Shown one piece after another: positions 7,674-15,438 of a stretch of DNA of 28,871 nt. Every line of letters starts with the position of its first letter. Positions within the stretch are counted from its first letter, which is position 1. Source of the DNA: DATDMG01 sp036518955 (lineage in GTDB: Bacteria > Actinomycetota > Actinomycetes > Actinomycetales > Kineosporiaceae); assembly GCA_036518955.1 (NCBI GenBank), contig DATDMG010000068.1, positions 1 through 28,871 of the forward strand, read 5' to 3'. Below the pieces are notes generated by a model. It did no database searches, was not told the origin of the DNA, and saw only the letters and a list, made by a program, of their open reading frames with translations. A program made the position numbers and the translations under genes.

Positions 7674-7696
7674 GATGGTGACTCTGCGTCACCATC
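7674..7696. promoter_or_regulatory. Perfect inverted repeat between divergent genes
   Basis: GATGGTGAC-TCTGC-GTCACCATC: 9-bp arms with a 5-bp spacer, located between the divergent kinase and acidic-protein genes, 66 bp upstream of the kinase start. It could be an operator for a dimeric repressor or a transcript hairpin. Confidence 0.5.
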
Positions 7697-7787
7697 ACCC
7701 GGCGATGACCGTCGTGAGCGAGTCGAGGTGGAAACCGGCGCCGCCGGAGGGCAGGGTGGTATCCGACCATCCCGGAGGGAGCGCACC

Positions 7788-8036
7788 GTGCAGACCAGAG
7801 GGCAGACCACAGGGGGGGCCGAGAGCGGCGCCGAGGACGCCGGCTGGCAGGTCCCGCTCGAGGCAGACCCCGCCGACGCCAGCGAGCAGGCCCGGGACCT
7901 CGTCGACGAGGCACCCGACCCGGAGGCACCGGCCGCGGCGCCCCGCGTGATCGATCTCGACCTGACCACCGCCTCGGAGGCAGACCTGGCCGAGCAACTC
8001 CACGAGGTGCCGTACGACGACGACGGTGAGCGGTGA
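7788..8036 (+). CDS. Small acidic protein of unknown function
   Basis: 82 aa, starting at GTG with GGAGGGA about 8 bases upstream. It is very rich in Asp, Glu and Ala with no membrane segment, and probably partly disordered. Two stretches resemble each other: PLEADPADASEQARDL near 25-40 and TTASEADLAEQLHEVPYDDD near 60-79. This suggests a duplicated short motif of the form EAD.A(S)EQ..(E/D)(V/L). Its TGA overlaps the GTG of the next Nudix gene (GTGA), so the two are coupled. I do not know a function. Confidence 0.75.
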   Translation: MQTRGQTTGGAESGAEDAGWQVPLEADPADASEQARDLVDEAPDPEAPAAAPRVIDLDLTTASEADLAEQLHEVPYDDDGER

Positions 8037-8578
8037 GCGCTCCGGAACTTCCCCTGCACGACGAGGAGGCGCACCAGGCCGCGGTGAGCGGCGCCGGCAA
8101 ACCACTACGGCGCAGTGCCGGGATCGTCCTGTTCCGACTGCGCGCCGGCGTCCCGGAGGTGCTGCTCGGGCACATGGGCGGCCCCTTCTGGCGCCGCCGG
8201 GACGCCGGTGCCTGGACGATCCCCAAGGGCGGCTACACCGACGAGGAGGACCCGCTGGAGGCGGCCCGCCGCGAGTACGCCGAGGAGATCGGTCACCCGG
8301 TCCCCGACGGTGAGCTGATCCCGCTGGGCACCGTGCTGCAGTCGAACGGCAAGCTCGTCGTGGCGTGGGCCGTGGAGGGCGCGCTCGACCCCGGGGCCGC
8401 CCGGAGCAACACCTTCGAGCTGGAGTGGCCGCCCGGCTCCGGGCGCCGGCAGTCGTACCCGGAACTCGACCGGGTCGCCTGGTTCACCCTGCCGGCGGCG
8501 CGGGACCGGGTGGTGGTGGCGCAGGCGGTGTTCTTCGACCGCCTGGACGACGCCCTGCAGGCGCGCGCCCAGTCCTGA
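8033..8578 (+). CDS. Nudix hydrolase (NTP pyrophosphohydrolase-like)
   Basis: 181 aa. A full standard Nudix box is at about 66-88 (GGYTDEEDPLEAARREYAEEIG), with Gx5E and REUxEEIG spacing intact. Upstream WTIPKGG is the usual lead-in, and GHMGGPFWRRRDAGAW is typical of a group of short actinobacterial and proteobacterial Nudix proteins annotated as predicted NTP pyrophosphohydrolases. Cytoplasmic; substrate unknown. It starts at a GTG that overlaps the acidic protein's stop. Its TGA is the left half of the TGATCA at 8576-8581, whose right half is the stop of the convergent CYTH gene. Confidence 0.92.
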   Translation: MSAPELPLHDEEAHQAAVSGAGKPLRRSAGIVLFRLRAGVPEVLLGHMGGPFWRRRDAGAWTIPKGGYTDEEDPLEAARREYAEEIGHPVPDGELIPLGTVLQSNGKLVVAWAVEGALDPGAARSNTFELEWPPGSGRRQSYPELDRVAWFTLPAARDRVVVAQAVFFDRLDDALQARAQS

Positions 8579-8581
8579 TCA
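8576..8581. other. TGATCA palindrome shared as stop codon by two convergent genes
   Basis: TGA at 8576-8578 ends the plus-strand Nudix gene. The complementary strand of TCA at 8579-8581 reads TGA and ends the minus-strand CYTH gene. There is no base between the two coding regions. CGTGC follows on the plus strand. Confidence 0.95.
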
Positions 8582-9271
8582 CGTGCCGAGCTGACGCCCC
8601 AGGGCGCGGGCGAACTTGGAGGTGCTGGCGCTCAGCGGCGCACCGGCCACCACCAGGCGCCGGGACACCTCCGCGAGCAGCTCGCGGTCGCCGTCCACCA
8701 GCTCCACCTCCAGCTCCCGCCAGCGGGAGACCCTCTCCTGCGCGCCACCGTCGCCGAGCCGGGTCGCGCGCACGTCGTCGTCCGCCACCTCGGCCAGGAC
8801 CGCGCCCCGGTCGTCACGCAGGGTGCGCACCGTGCGGGTGGTGCTCAGCCGGACGACGGGCCGCAGGTCCGCGTGCCGCAGGAGCCCCTCCACCGGCCCG
8901 CGGACAGCGCCGGGGACGACGGTCTCGGACTCCCCGAGCGGCACCCGCAGCTCGTCCCGCTCGCCGTCCCGGCGCGGACGCTTCAGGTGCCACCCGGCGT
9001 CGTCGCCGCCGGTACGCCGGCGGAGGGTGATCCGGTGGGTGGCCAGGCGCAGGTCAGCGGTGTCGAAGTAGGTGGCCTCCAAGGCGTGCACCACCGGCCC
9101 GGACACCGCGGCCACCCCGGGCACGCCCGCCAGGTCGGGCAGCCGGAACGCCGGGCCGGGCTCGAACGTGCGCTCGACCTCGACGGTGACGGCGGGCTCG
9201 GGGCCACCGCCCGGGTCGACGGGTCCGGCCGGGCGCGTCGCCGGATCAGGCGGGTCGGACGGCGCGTTCAC
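8579..9271 (-). CDS. CYTH domain protein
   Basis: 230 aa from a GTG at 9271, chosen because translation upstream is low-complexity Arg-rich and the fold starts soon after. The CYTH (adenylate cyclase type IV/thiamine triphosphatase) tunnel fold is recognised from VTVEVERTF near residue 33, YFDTADLRL, RITLRRRTGGDDAGWHLK, GERDELRVPL, TTRTVRTL and WRELEVELVDGDR. The hallmark ExExK motif reads EVERT: the Lys is replaced by Thr, so triphosphate binding may be altered. No CHAD domain follows, unlike many actinobacterial CYTH proteins. The family binds triphosphorylated substrates or inorganic triphosphate; the substrate is not known. Confidence 0.85.
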   Translation of the reverse strand: MNAPSDPPDPATRPAGPVDPGGGPEPAVTVEVERTFEPGPAFRLPDLAGVPGVAAVSGPVVHALEATYFDTADLRLATHRITLRRRTGGDDAGWHLKRPRRDGERDELRVPLGESETVVPGAVRGPVEGLLRHADLRPVVRLSTTRTVRTLRDDRGAVLAEVADDDVRATRLGDGGAQERVSRWRELEVELVDGDRELLAEVSRRLVVAGAPLSASTSKFARALGRQLGT

Positions 9272-9348
9272 CGGCCCAGTATCCCCCGCACGCCGGTCCG
9301 GCTCGCGGGACGGGCCGTCTCGCGATACGAGAACACCCCGAACGGGCC

Positions 9349-9378
9349 TTGAGCGCCTCCGGTGACCGCCCGTAGCCT
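9349..9378 (+). promoter_or_regulatory. Promoter of the SAM-IV riboswitch transcript
   Basis: TTGAGC (9349-9354), an 18-bp spacer and TAGCCT (9373-9378). The expected transcription start, about 7 bases on, falls at the 5' strand of riboswitch helix P1, so the RNA would begin with the aptamer almost without a leader. Confidence 0.6.
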
Positions 9379-9382
9379 GACG

Positions 9383-9498
9383 CCAGGTGATGAGCGCCAG
9401 CATCAAGCCCCGGCTTGCTGGCCGGCAACCCTCCTCCGCGGTGGGGTGCTCCGGGTGAAGACCTGGCCGTGCCCGCCCGGGCACGGCAAGCGCGGACC
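9383..9498 (+). promoter_or_regulatory. SAM-IV riboswitch
   Basis: The sequence carries the conserved SAM-IV/SAM-I core: GAGCGCCAGC, CAAGCCCCGGCTTGCTGG, CCGGCAACC, CCGCGGTGGGGTGC and CCGGGTGAAGACC. Helix P1 forms from CCAGGT (9383-9388) with ACCTGG (9461-9466), and P2 from CCAGC (9397-9401) with GCTGG (9417-9421). Directly after P1 comes an 8-bp hairpin, CCGTGCCC-GCCC-GGGCACGG (9467-9486), then GGCAAGCGC. The extra 3' hairpin and this tail are what separates SAM-IV from SAM-I. It should sense S-adenosylmethionine and lower expression of the downstream gene when SAM is high. No T run is seen, so control is more likely at translation. The 3' limit is approximate. Confidence 0.88.
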
Positions 9499-9537
9499 CA
9501 TCAGATCTACCGGGTCCTTGGACGCCGGAGGAACGCT

Positions 9538-10953
9538 GTGACCACTCTGCTCGCCCCGACCTGCGCCCACGCCGCCCCGGCGGACGCGCCCGACCCGGGC
9601 CACTCGTCGGACGTCGCCGACCGCGACGCGCTCGCCCCGCTGCTGCCCGTCGTCGGCTCCGACCTGCCGGCCCCGCTGGTGGACGGTGGATCGATCCGGT
9701 ACGCCAACCTCGACTACGCCGCCAGCGCCCCCGCGCTCACCGCCGTGGCCGAGCACCTGGCCCAGGCCTTGCCGTACTACTCCAGCGTGCACCGCGGCGC
9801 GGGGTTCGCCTCCCAGGTGACCACCCGGCTGTACGAGTCGGCCCGCAGCTGCGTCGCCGACTTCCTCGGTGCCCGCGCCGACGACGTCGTGGTGTTCACC
9901 CGCAACACCACGGACGCGCTCAACCTGCTGGCCGGCGCCGTCCCCGAAGGTTCCGGTGACGTGATCTTCCTGGACGTCGAGCACCACGCCAACCTGCTGC
10001 CCTGGCAGGCGCGCACGCACCGCTGCGTCCCGGTGTCGCACACCCTCGCCGGAACCGTCGAGCGGCTCGCGGACGCCCTGCGCGAGAAGCCCGCGGCGCT
10101 CGTCGCGGTCACCGGGTCCAGCAACGTGACCGGTGAGATCCTCCCGCTGGCCAGGATCGCCGCGCTGGCGCACGCGCACGGCGCCCGGATCGCGGTGGAC
10201 GCCGCGCAGCTCGCGCCGCACCGGCGGATCGACGTCTCCGCCCTCGGCGTCGACTACCTCGCGCTGTCCGGCCACAAGCTCTACGCGCCGTTCGGCGCCG
10301 GTGCCCTGGTGGGACGACGGGACTGGCTGGACGCCGCGTCACCGTACCTCGCCGGAGGCGGCGCGGTGCGGGAGGTCCGCGCCGAGCACACCGAGTGGGC
10401 CCCCGCGCCGCATCGGCACGAGGCCGGCACACCCAACGTGCTCGGGGCCGCGGCCCTGGCCGCCGCCTGCCGCACGATCGCCGCGCTGCCCGCCGGGGCC
10501 GTCCAGGCCCACGAGGGCGCGCTCCGGGAGCGGTTGATCCGTGGCCTGCGCGCGCTGCCCGACGTCCGGCTGCTGCAGATCTGGCCGGACAGCACCGAGC
10601 GGATCGGCGTGGTCGCCTTCGTGGTCGACGGGCACGACAGCGGGCGGGTGGCGGCGTACCTGTCCGCGGAGCACGGCATCGGCGTCCGGGACGGCCGGTT
10701 CTGCGCGCACCCGCTGCTGGCCCGGCTCGGGCACCGCGACGGCGCGCTCCGGGCCAGCCTGGGGTTGGGTTCGTCGGCGGACGACGTGGACCGGCTGATC
10801 ACCGCGGTCGCCCGGCTCGTGACGGACGGCGAACGGTGGGACTACGCGGTCCGGAACGGCCGGTGGGTCCCGGTGCCCGACCCGCGCCCGACCGCGCCCT
10901 GGCTCACCGGCGCCGACGACGCCGCCGCCGGCGCCTCGCCCTGCACGGACTGA
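9538..10953 (+). CDS. Class V aminotransferase, SufS-like cysteine desulfurase family
   Basis: 471 aa from a GTG with GGAGGA about 6 bases upstream. It is a PLP enzyme of aminotransferase class V. DYAASAPAL opens the fold; HRGAGFASQVTTRLYESAR and VVFTRNTTDALNLL follow. EHHANLLPW has the paired His149/His150 of the SufS group, DAAQLAPH holds the cofactor Asp, and SGHKLYAPFGAG gives Lys247 for the PLP Schiff base. VRDGRFCAHPLL puts Cys389 where SufS has its persulfide Cys. The first 45 residues and the last 30 lie outside the usual 400-aa fold. Placement behind a SAM-IV riboswitch suggests a role in sulfur amino-acid metabolism rather than general Fe-S assembly; that is inference. No suf genes are nearby. 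Confidence 0.9.
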   Translation: MTTLLAPTCAHAAPADAPDPGHSSDVADRDALAPLLPVVGSDLPAPLVDGGSIRYANLDYAASAPALTAVAEHLAQALPYYSSVHRGAGFASQVTTRLYESARSCVADFLGARADDVVVFTRNTTDALNLLAGAVPEGSGDVIFLDVEHHANLLPWQARTHRCVPVSHTLAGTVERLADALREKPAALVAVTGSSNVTGEILPLARIAALAHAHGARIAVDAAQLAPHRRIDVSALGVDYLALSGHKLYAPFGAGALVGRRDWLDAASPYLAGGGAVREVRAEHTEWAPAPHRHEAGTPNVLGAAALAAACRTIAALPAGAVQAHEGALRERLIRGLRALPDVRLLQIWPDSTERIGVVAFVVDGHDSGRVAAYLSAEHGIGVRDGRFCAHPLLARLGHRDGALRASLGLGSSADDVDRLITAVARLVTDGERWDYAVRNGRWVPVPDPRPTAPWLTGADDAAAGASPCTD

Positions 10954-11020
10954 GCGGCCGCGCCGTCCGCCCCGGCGGGCGACGGGTGCACGCCCGTGGC
11001 GGATGCGGCAGGCTGGCCCC

Positions 11021-12178
11021 GTGACTGGTGCCGAACCCGCGGGACCGGAGCGCGTCGGGTCGCCGGAGCCGCCGGCCCCCGCCCGGGCCCAGCCCCGCGA
11101 CCCGGTGGCGGACCTGCGGCGGATCGCCTTCCTGCTGGAGCGGACCCTGGAGTCCAGCTACCGGGTCCGGGCCTTCCGCACCGCGGCGGCCGCGCTCGCG
11201 GCACTCCCCCCGGACGACGTGACCCTGCTGGCCACCACCCGCGGCCTGCGTGACATCAAGGGCATCGGTGAGCGCACGGCGGCCGTGGTGGAGCAGTCCG
11301 TCGCGGGCCTGGTCCCGGACTACCTGGCGGCCCTGGAGGCGGACGCCGCCGCGCCGCTCGCCGAGGCCGGCGCCGGGCTCCGCGCGCTGCTGCGCGGCGA
11401 CCTGCACACCCACTCCGACTGGTCGGACGGCGGCTCGCCGATCGGCGAGATGGCCCGCACCGCCCGGGACCTCGGCCACGCGTACGCCGCCGTGACCGAC
11501 CACTCCCCCCGGCTCACGGTGGCGAACGGGCTGTCGGCGCAGCGCCTGCGCCAGCAGCTGGACGTCGTCGCGGGCGTCAACGAGGCGATGGCCGACAGCT
11601 TCCGGCTGCTGACCGGGATCGAGGTCGACATCCTCACCGACGGCGAGCTGGACCAGTCCGACGAGCTGCTCGGCGGTCTCGACGTCGTGGTGGCGAGCGT
11701 CCACTCCGAGCTGCGGATGCCCGCCGACGCGATGACCCGCCGGATGCTGGCCGCGATCGAGAACCCGCACACCGACGTCCTCGGGCACTGTACCGGCCGG
11801 TACGTCATCGAGCGCCGGTTCGCGAACGACCGGCTCACCGGGCGCACCCGCAGCGGGAAGGCGCGGCCGGAATCCGCCTTCGACGCCGAGCGGGTGTTCG
11901 CCGCGTGCGCGGAGCGCGGCGTCGCCGTCGAGATCAACTCCCGCCCGGAGCGGCTCGACCCGCCGATCCGGTTGCTGCGCCTCGCCGTCGAGGCCGGGTG
12001 CCTGTTCGCGCTCGACACCGACGCGCACGCCCCCGGGCAGCTCGACTGGCAGCAGCTCGGCTGCGCCCGGGCCGAGGCCGCCGGTGTCGATCCGGCGTCC
12101 GTGGTGACGACGTGGCCGCTACCGGACCTGCTGGCGTGGACCGCCGACCACCGCCACCGCCCGGCCCCACCCCAGTGA
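11021..12178 (+). CDS. PHP-domain phosphoesterase with N-terminal helix-hairpin-helix (PolX-like, no polymerase)
   Basis: 385 aa. The N-terminal part (about 25-115) is helical with LRDIKGIGERTAAVVEQ, a helix-hairpin-helix DNA-contact motif like the 8-kDa region of X-family polymerases. The PHP domain follows (about 128-360): DLHTHSDWSDG (HxH metal site), TDHSPRLTV, TGIEVDIL, VASVHSELRM, GHCTGR and DTDAHAPGQ. This matches the C-terminal half of bacterial PolX proteins without the nucleotidyltransferase centre, so a 3'-5' exonuclease/phosphoesterase role in DNA repair is likely. The GTG at 11021 is preceded by CAGGCT and six bases, a leaderless-like layout; ATG at 11003 would add six residues. 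Its TGA is half of a TGATCA shared with the convergent gene. Confidence 0.87.
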   Translation: MTGAEPAGPERVGSPEPPAPARAQPRDPVADLRRIAFLLERTLESSYRVRAFRTAAAALAALPPDDVTLLATTRGLRDIKGIGERTAAVVEQSVAGLVPDYLAALEADAAAPLAEAGAGLRALLRGDLHTHSDWSDGGSPIGEMARTARDLGHAYAAVTDHSPRLTVANGLSAQRLRQQLDVVAGVNEAMADSFRLLTGIEVDILTDGELDQSDELLGGLDVVVASVHSELRMPADAMTRRMLAAIENPHTDVLGHCTGRYVIERRFANDRLTGRTRSGKARPESAFDAERVFAACAERGVAVEINSRPERLDPPIRLLRLAVEAGCLFALDTDAHAPGQLDWQQLGCARAEAAGVDPASVVTTWPLPDLLAWTADHRHRPAPPQ

Positions 12179-12186
12179 TCATGCAC
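12176..12186. other. TGATCATGCAC motif holding the stop codons of both convergent genes
   Basis: TGA (12176-12178) ends the PHP gene. The complement of TCA (12179-12181) ends the GGDEF-EAL gene. The same extended sequence recurs on the minus strand at 20345-20356. Confidence 0.95.
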
Positions 12187-14578
12187 TTCCCCCGGGCTCA
12201 CGGAGCGCGGCTGACTCCACCGCGACGTCCCCGGAGGGTCGCGGGGCCGGGGGGTACCGCAACGGCTCCGCCAGGAGCTCGGCCGCGGCGACCGGCCACG
12301 GCCTGGGGCGCCCGAAGAGCCATCCCTGCCCGACGTCGGCACGGACGTCCCGGCACATCTGGGCGGTGGCGTCGTCCTCGACGCCCTCCATCACCACCCG
12401 GGCCCCCAGCCGGTGCGCGAGCGTGACGACACCGGCCACGATGTCCCGGGTCCGCTGGTCGGCCACCGCCGCCACCACCCACGAGCGGTCCACCTTGAGG
12501 ACGTCCACCGGGATGCGTCGCAGGTATCCGAGAGCGGAGTAGCCGGTCCCGAAGTCGTCGATGGCGAGCGGGATCCCCGCACCCGACAGGGCGGCGAGCG
12601 CGCGGAACGCCGGGTCGTCCCCGGCCACCAGGACCGCCTCGGTGACCTCCAGCATGAGCCGCTCGGGGTGCACCCCCGACTGGGCGATCAGGTCGAGGAC
12701 CATCGGGACGAAGGCCGGGTCCCGCAGCTGGATCGGCGAGACATTCACGCCGAGGTGGACCGGCGTCCCGACCACGCCGCCGACGCGCGCCTGCAGCAGG
12801 GTCTCCCGCAGCGCGAACTCGCCGAGCGCGGCGACCAGCCCGGTCTGCTCGGCGACCGGCACGAACTCGGCCGGTGACACCTGGCCGAGGACCTCGTCCA
12901 CCCAGCGCACCAGGCTCTCGAAGCCGACGACCCGGCCGCTGGCGAGATCGATCAGCGGCTGGGCATGCATCTGCAGACCGCCGGACGCGACGGCCGTCCG
13001 CAACCGGCGCTCGACCCGCAACCGGCGCTCGCGGGCCCGCTCGACCGCTCCCGGGTAGAGCGCGATCCGGCCCCGCCCGACCTCCTTCGCCGCCCGTAGC
13101 GCCGCGGCGGACTCCACCAGCGCGCCGAGCCGGCCGTGGTGATCGTCGGCGGAGGCCGGGTCGCGGTCCGTCCCGGGGACCGCGACTCCGGTGCGGTGGG
13201 CGCCGTCCCGGTGCACCCGGCCGACCCCGACCCCGGCCGTCAGGCAGATGGCGCCCGGACGCGCGGCGGCCACCTCGCCGACCGCCGCCCCGAGCAGGAC
13301 GGCGAGCCGCTCGCCGTCCTCGACGCTGCCCGGCGCCAGGACGGCGAACTCGTCACCCCCCATCCGCGCCAGGACGCACGGAGGTCGGCACAGTTCCTGC
13401 AGCCCGGCCGCGACCGCGACGATCAGATCGTCGCCGCCCTCCGGTCCGAGCAGGTCGTTCACCTCCTTGAAGCCGTCCAGGTCGAGGGTCAGCAGGACCC
13501 AGGGACGGCTCAGGTCGACCGCCCGGATCCGGGCGGTCAACCCGCTGCGGTTGGGCAACCCGGTGAGGACGTCCCGGAGAGCCTCGTCGGCGATCCAGCG
13601 GACCATCCGGTTGCGGATGAGCGTGTTCACGATCTCCCGGACGACCAGCAGCAGCACGGCGGCGAACGCCAGGGCCAGCCCGACCCAGGATCCGCGGTGC
13701 GGGACGAACGCCGTCGCGCCGGACAGCAGCAGCAGCGACACCACAGTAGCGATCATGGTTGCCCGGGACTCGCCGAGGTCCTCGAGGAGGCTGTCGTGTG
13801 CGGGAGATGACGTCGCGTAGCCGGACACCCCCGCCGCGAGCAGCGGCCAGGCCACGCACCACAGCACTCCCGACACCCAGGGCAGGGGGCGATCGCTGAT
13901 CACGGCCGGGAGCGAGCAGATGTCCGCGATCGCCTGGATCACCAGCGCGATCGCCGCGAACGCCGCCCCCTGGCGGCGGTCCCGCGCCCAGACCATCAGC
14001 GTCAGCGCCGCGCACCCGACGTCGAACATGGCCATCACGGCACCGGACGCCGCCTGGCCACTCGGGTGAGCGGGATCGGGAAGTGCCGGTTGCAGCACCG
14101 CCCACCACAGCGCGAGGGTCACCGACATGGTCACGATCAGCGCGTCCAGGGACAGGCGCAGCGCCGGCCTCGACGTCCTGGACCGGCGGGGCAGGGTGAC
14201 GACGGCGAGCACCAGCACGGGCGTCGAGCTCGAGCTGACGATGTCCCCCACTCCGAAGGTGCGTTGGCCGGTCGAGGTCACCTGGAGCGACAGCAGGAAC
14301 TGGCCGACGCCCCAGATCACCACCGCCACCCCGATCAGGACACGCGCCTTCTCCCCGGCGCCGCCGTACCGCCGGCGACGTATCGAGCAGCCGACGATCC
14401 CGGCGCCGGACACCAGAGCCACCACGCCGGCGAGGGCCATGCCGAGGATCGCTCCGCGCACCCGGTCGGCCAGGGCCACCCGGACGACGACGGCGGCGGA
14501 CGCCAGGGTGAGGCCCGCGACGAGGCCCGTGACGGCCCGCAGGGGTGAGCCCTGGGGTTGCCGGGGGGCCTGGGTCAC
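12179..14578 (-). CDS. Membrane GGDEF-EAL c-di-GMP turnover protein
   Basis: 799 aa. About eight to ten hydrophobic helices span residues 12-330 and form a membrane sensor I cannot assign to a named MASE family. The GGDEF domain (about 340-510) has DLDGFKEVNDLLG and an intact GGDEF at 407-411. The inhibitory I-site RxxD position reads RPPC, so product inhibition is probably lost. The EAL domain (about 525-770) has ESL at 554-556 in place of EAL, with NVSPIQL, EVTEAVL, DDFGTGYS, VLKVDRSW, EGVED and QGWLFGRP present, so phosphodiesterase residues look intact. Both activities are therefore possible. It starts at a GTG with a weak AAGGGA site and ends on the palindrome shared with the PHP gene. 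Confidence 0.93.
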   Translation of the reverse strand: MTQAPRQPQGSPLRAVTGLVAGLTLASAAVVVRVALADRVRGAILGMALAGVVALVSGAGIVGCSIRRRRYGGAGEKARVLIGVAVVIWGVGQFLLSLQVTSTGQRTFGVGDIVSSSSTPVLVLAVVTLPRRSRTSRPALRLSLDALIVTMSVTLALWWAVLQPALPDPAHPSGQAASGAVMAMFDVGCAALTLMVWARDRRQGAAFAAIALVIQAIADICSLPAVISDRPLPWVSGVLWCVAWPLLAAGVSGYATSSPAHDSLLEDLGESRATMIATVVSLLLLSGATAFVPHRGSWVGLALAFAAVLLLVVREIVNTLIRNRMVRWIADEALRDVLTGLPNRSGLTARIRAVDLSRPWVLLTLDLDGFKEVNDLLGPEGGDDLIVAVAAGLQELCRPPCVLARMGGDEFAVLAPGSVEDGERLAVLLGAAVGEVAAARPGAICLTAGVGVGRVHRDGAHRTGVAVPGTDRDPASADDHHGRLGALVESAAALRAAKEVGRGRIALYPGAVERARERRLRVERRLRTAVASGGLQMHAQPLIDLASGRVVGFESLVRWVDEVLGQVSPAEFVPVAEQTGLVAALGEFALRETLLQARVGGVVGTPVHLGVNVSPIQLRDPAFVPMVLDLIAQSGVHPERLMLEVTEAVLVAGDDPAFRALAALSGAGIPLAIDDFGTGYSALGYLRRIPVDVLKVDRSWVVAAVADQRTRDIVAGVVTLAHRLGARVVMEGVEDDATAQMCRDVRADVGQGWLFGRPRPWPVAAAELLAEPLRYPPAPRPSGDVAVESAALREPGGSA

Positions 14579-14684
14579 GCGTCCCTTGTCGGCACCGGAC
14601 CGGGCAGCTGAAGGCGAATCGGAGCGGGCGTGTCCGCCGCGGGGCGCCGGGCCCGGGTCGCCGGCGTCGCGACCGGCGGCAGCG

Positions 14685-15313
14685 GGGTGCGGGCCCGGTC
14701 GACGACCGGGCCGCGAGTTCCGCCCGGTCGCCGTTCACGGAGCCCACCCGCTGTCCGTCGACCACGGCGAGCAGCAGGCGCCCGGCCTGCGCGCCGAACC
14801 GGCGACGTCCCGGGACATCGCGGACAGCGGCGGATGGGTGATCCGGCCCAGCGGGGAGTCGTCACAGGCCAGCAGGGACACGTCGGTAGGCACCGCCATG
14901 CCCAGCTCGGTGGCGACGCCGAGGCCGGCGACCGCCATCACGTCGTTGTCGTCGACGACGGCCGTGGGCCGCGGCGTCGACGCGAGCAGGGTGCGGGTGG
15001 CCGCGGCGCCGAGCTCGTCGGAGAAGTCGGTGCGCACGACCCAGCGCTCCGTCACGCCGAGCACCTGCGCCCTCCGGTGAAAGGCCTGGGTCCGCGCGGC
15101 CGCGTGGCGCATCTGCTCGGGCCCGGCGACCCGGGCCGCTGGGGACCCAGCCGAGCTCGTCGGCGATCCGCCGCACCCGGGCGCGGGTCGCCTCCGAGAC
15201 GCCCGGCCGGTTGTTCAGGGCGTAGGACACCGCCCCCTTCGAGACGCCGGCGAGCCGGGCGATGTCGGCAATCGTCGGGCGCCCGTGCCTGCTGTCCCAC
15301 CCATCAGGCTCAT
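14685..15313 (-). pseudogene. Decayed LacI-family transcriptional regulator
   Basis: Three pieces of one LacI-type repressor lie in different frames. A good AGGAGG and ATG (15313 or 15304) lead into the helix-turn-helix RPTIADIARLAGVSKGAVSY, but a base is missing in the GGG run just before it, so the start is out of frame. After DELGWVPSGPG the reading jumps to RTQAFHRRAQVLG, losing about 100-120 codons of the sugar-binding domain. That piece (near 15112-14800) keeps PTAVVDDNDVMAVAGLG and CDDSPLGRITHPPLSAMSRDVA. A third shift follows before GRLLLAVVDGQRVGS and the end SSTGPAP. At least three lesions make a functional protein very unlikely. No sugar-utilisation genes remain beside it. Confidence 0.88.
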
Positions 15314-15422
15314 CCTCCTGATCTCGTGCTGACGGCAGTGTTCCAGCCCCGAGGTCGTCGAACAGATTCCGAGGCGAGAGCCAGAGCCTGGATGGTGACG
15401 AAGGTCACGCCTTGGGTGGGCG

Positions 15423-15438
15423 CGGGCCGAACGGCCCG
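15423..15438. promoter_or_regulatory. 16-bp palindrome upstream of the universal stress gene
   Basis: CGGGCCGAACGGCCCG: 7-bp perfect arms around AA, about 90 bp before the start of the stress gene. The 14-bp core fits GGGNCNNNNGNCCC, the symmetry of DosR/DevR boxes that often control universal stress genes in actinobacteria, although the usual A at position 4 is C. High GC makes chance palindromes common. Confidence 0.3.

Noticed and set aside
5248..7950. A 900-codon open frame on the plus strand opposite the receptor kinase.
   Set aside because: It mirrors the kinase gene, reads as low-complexity Gly/Arg/Val/Asp sequence without any domain, and reflects the high GC of the third codon position.
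9467..9486. The 8-bp hairpin after the SAM riboswitch as an intrinsic terminator.
   Set aside because: No T run follows, and the position and the GGCAAGCGC tail fit the extra 3' hairpin of the SAM-IV fold itself.
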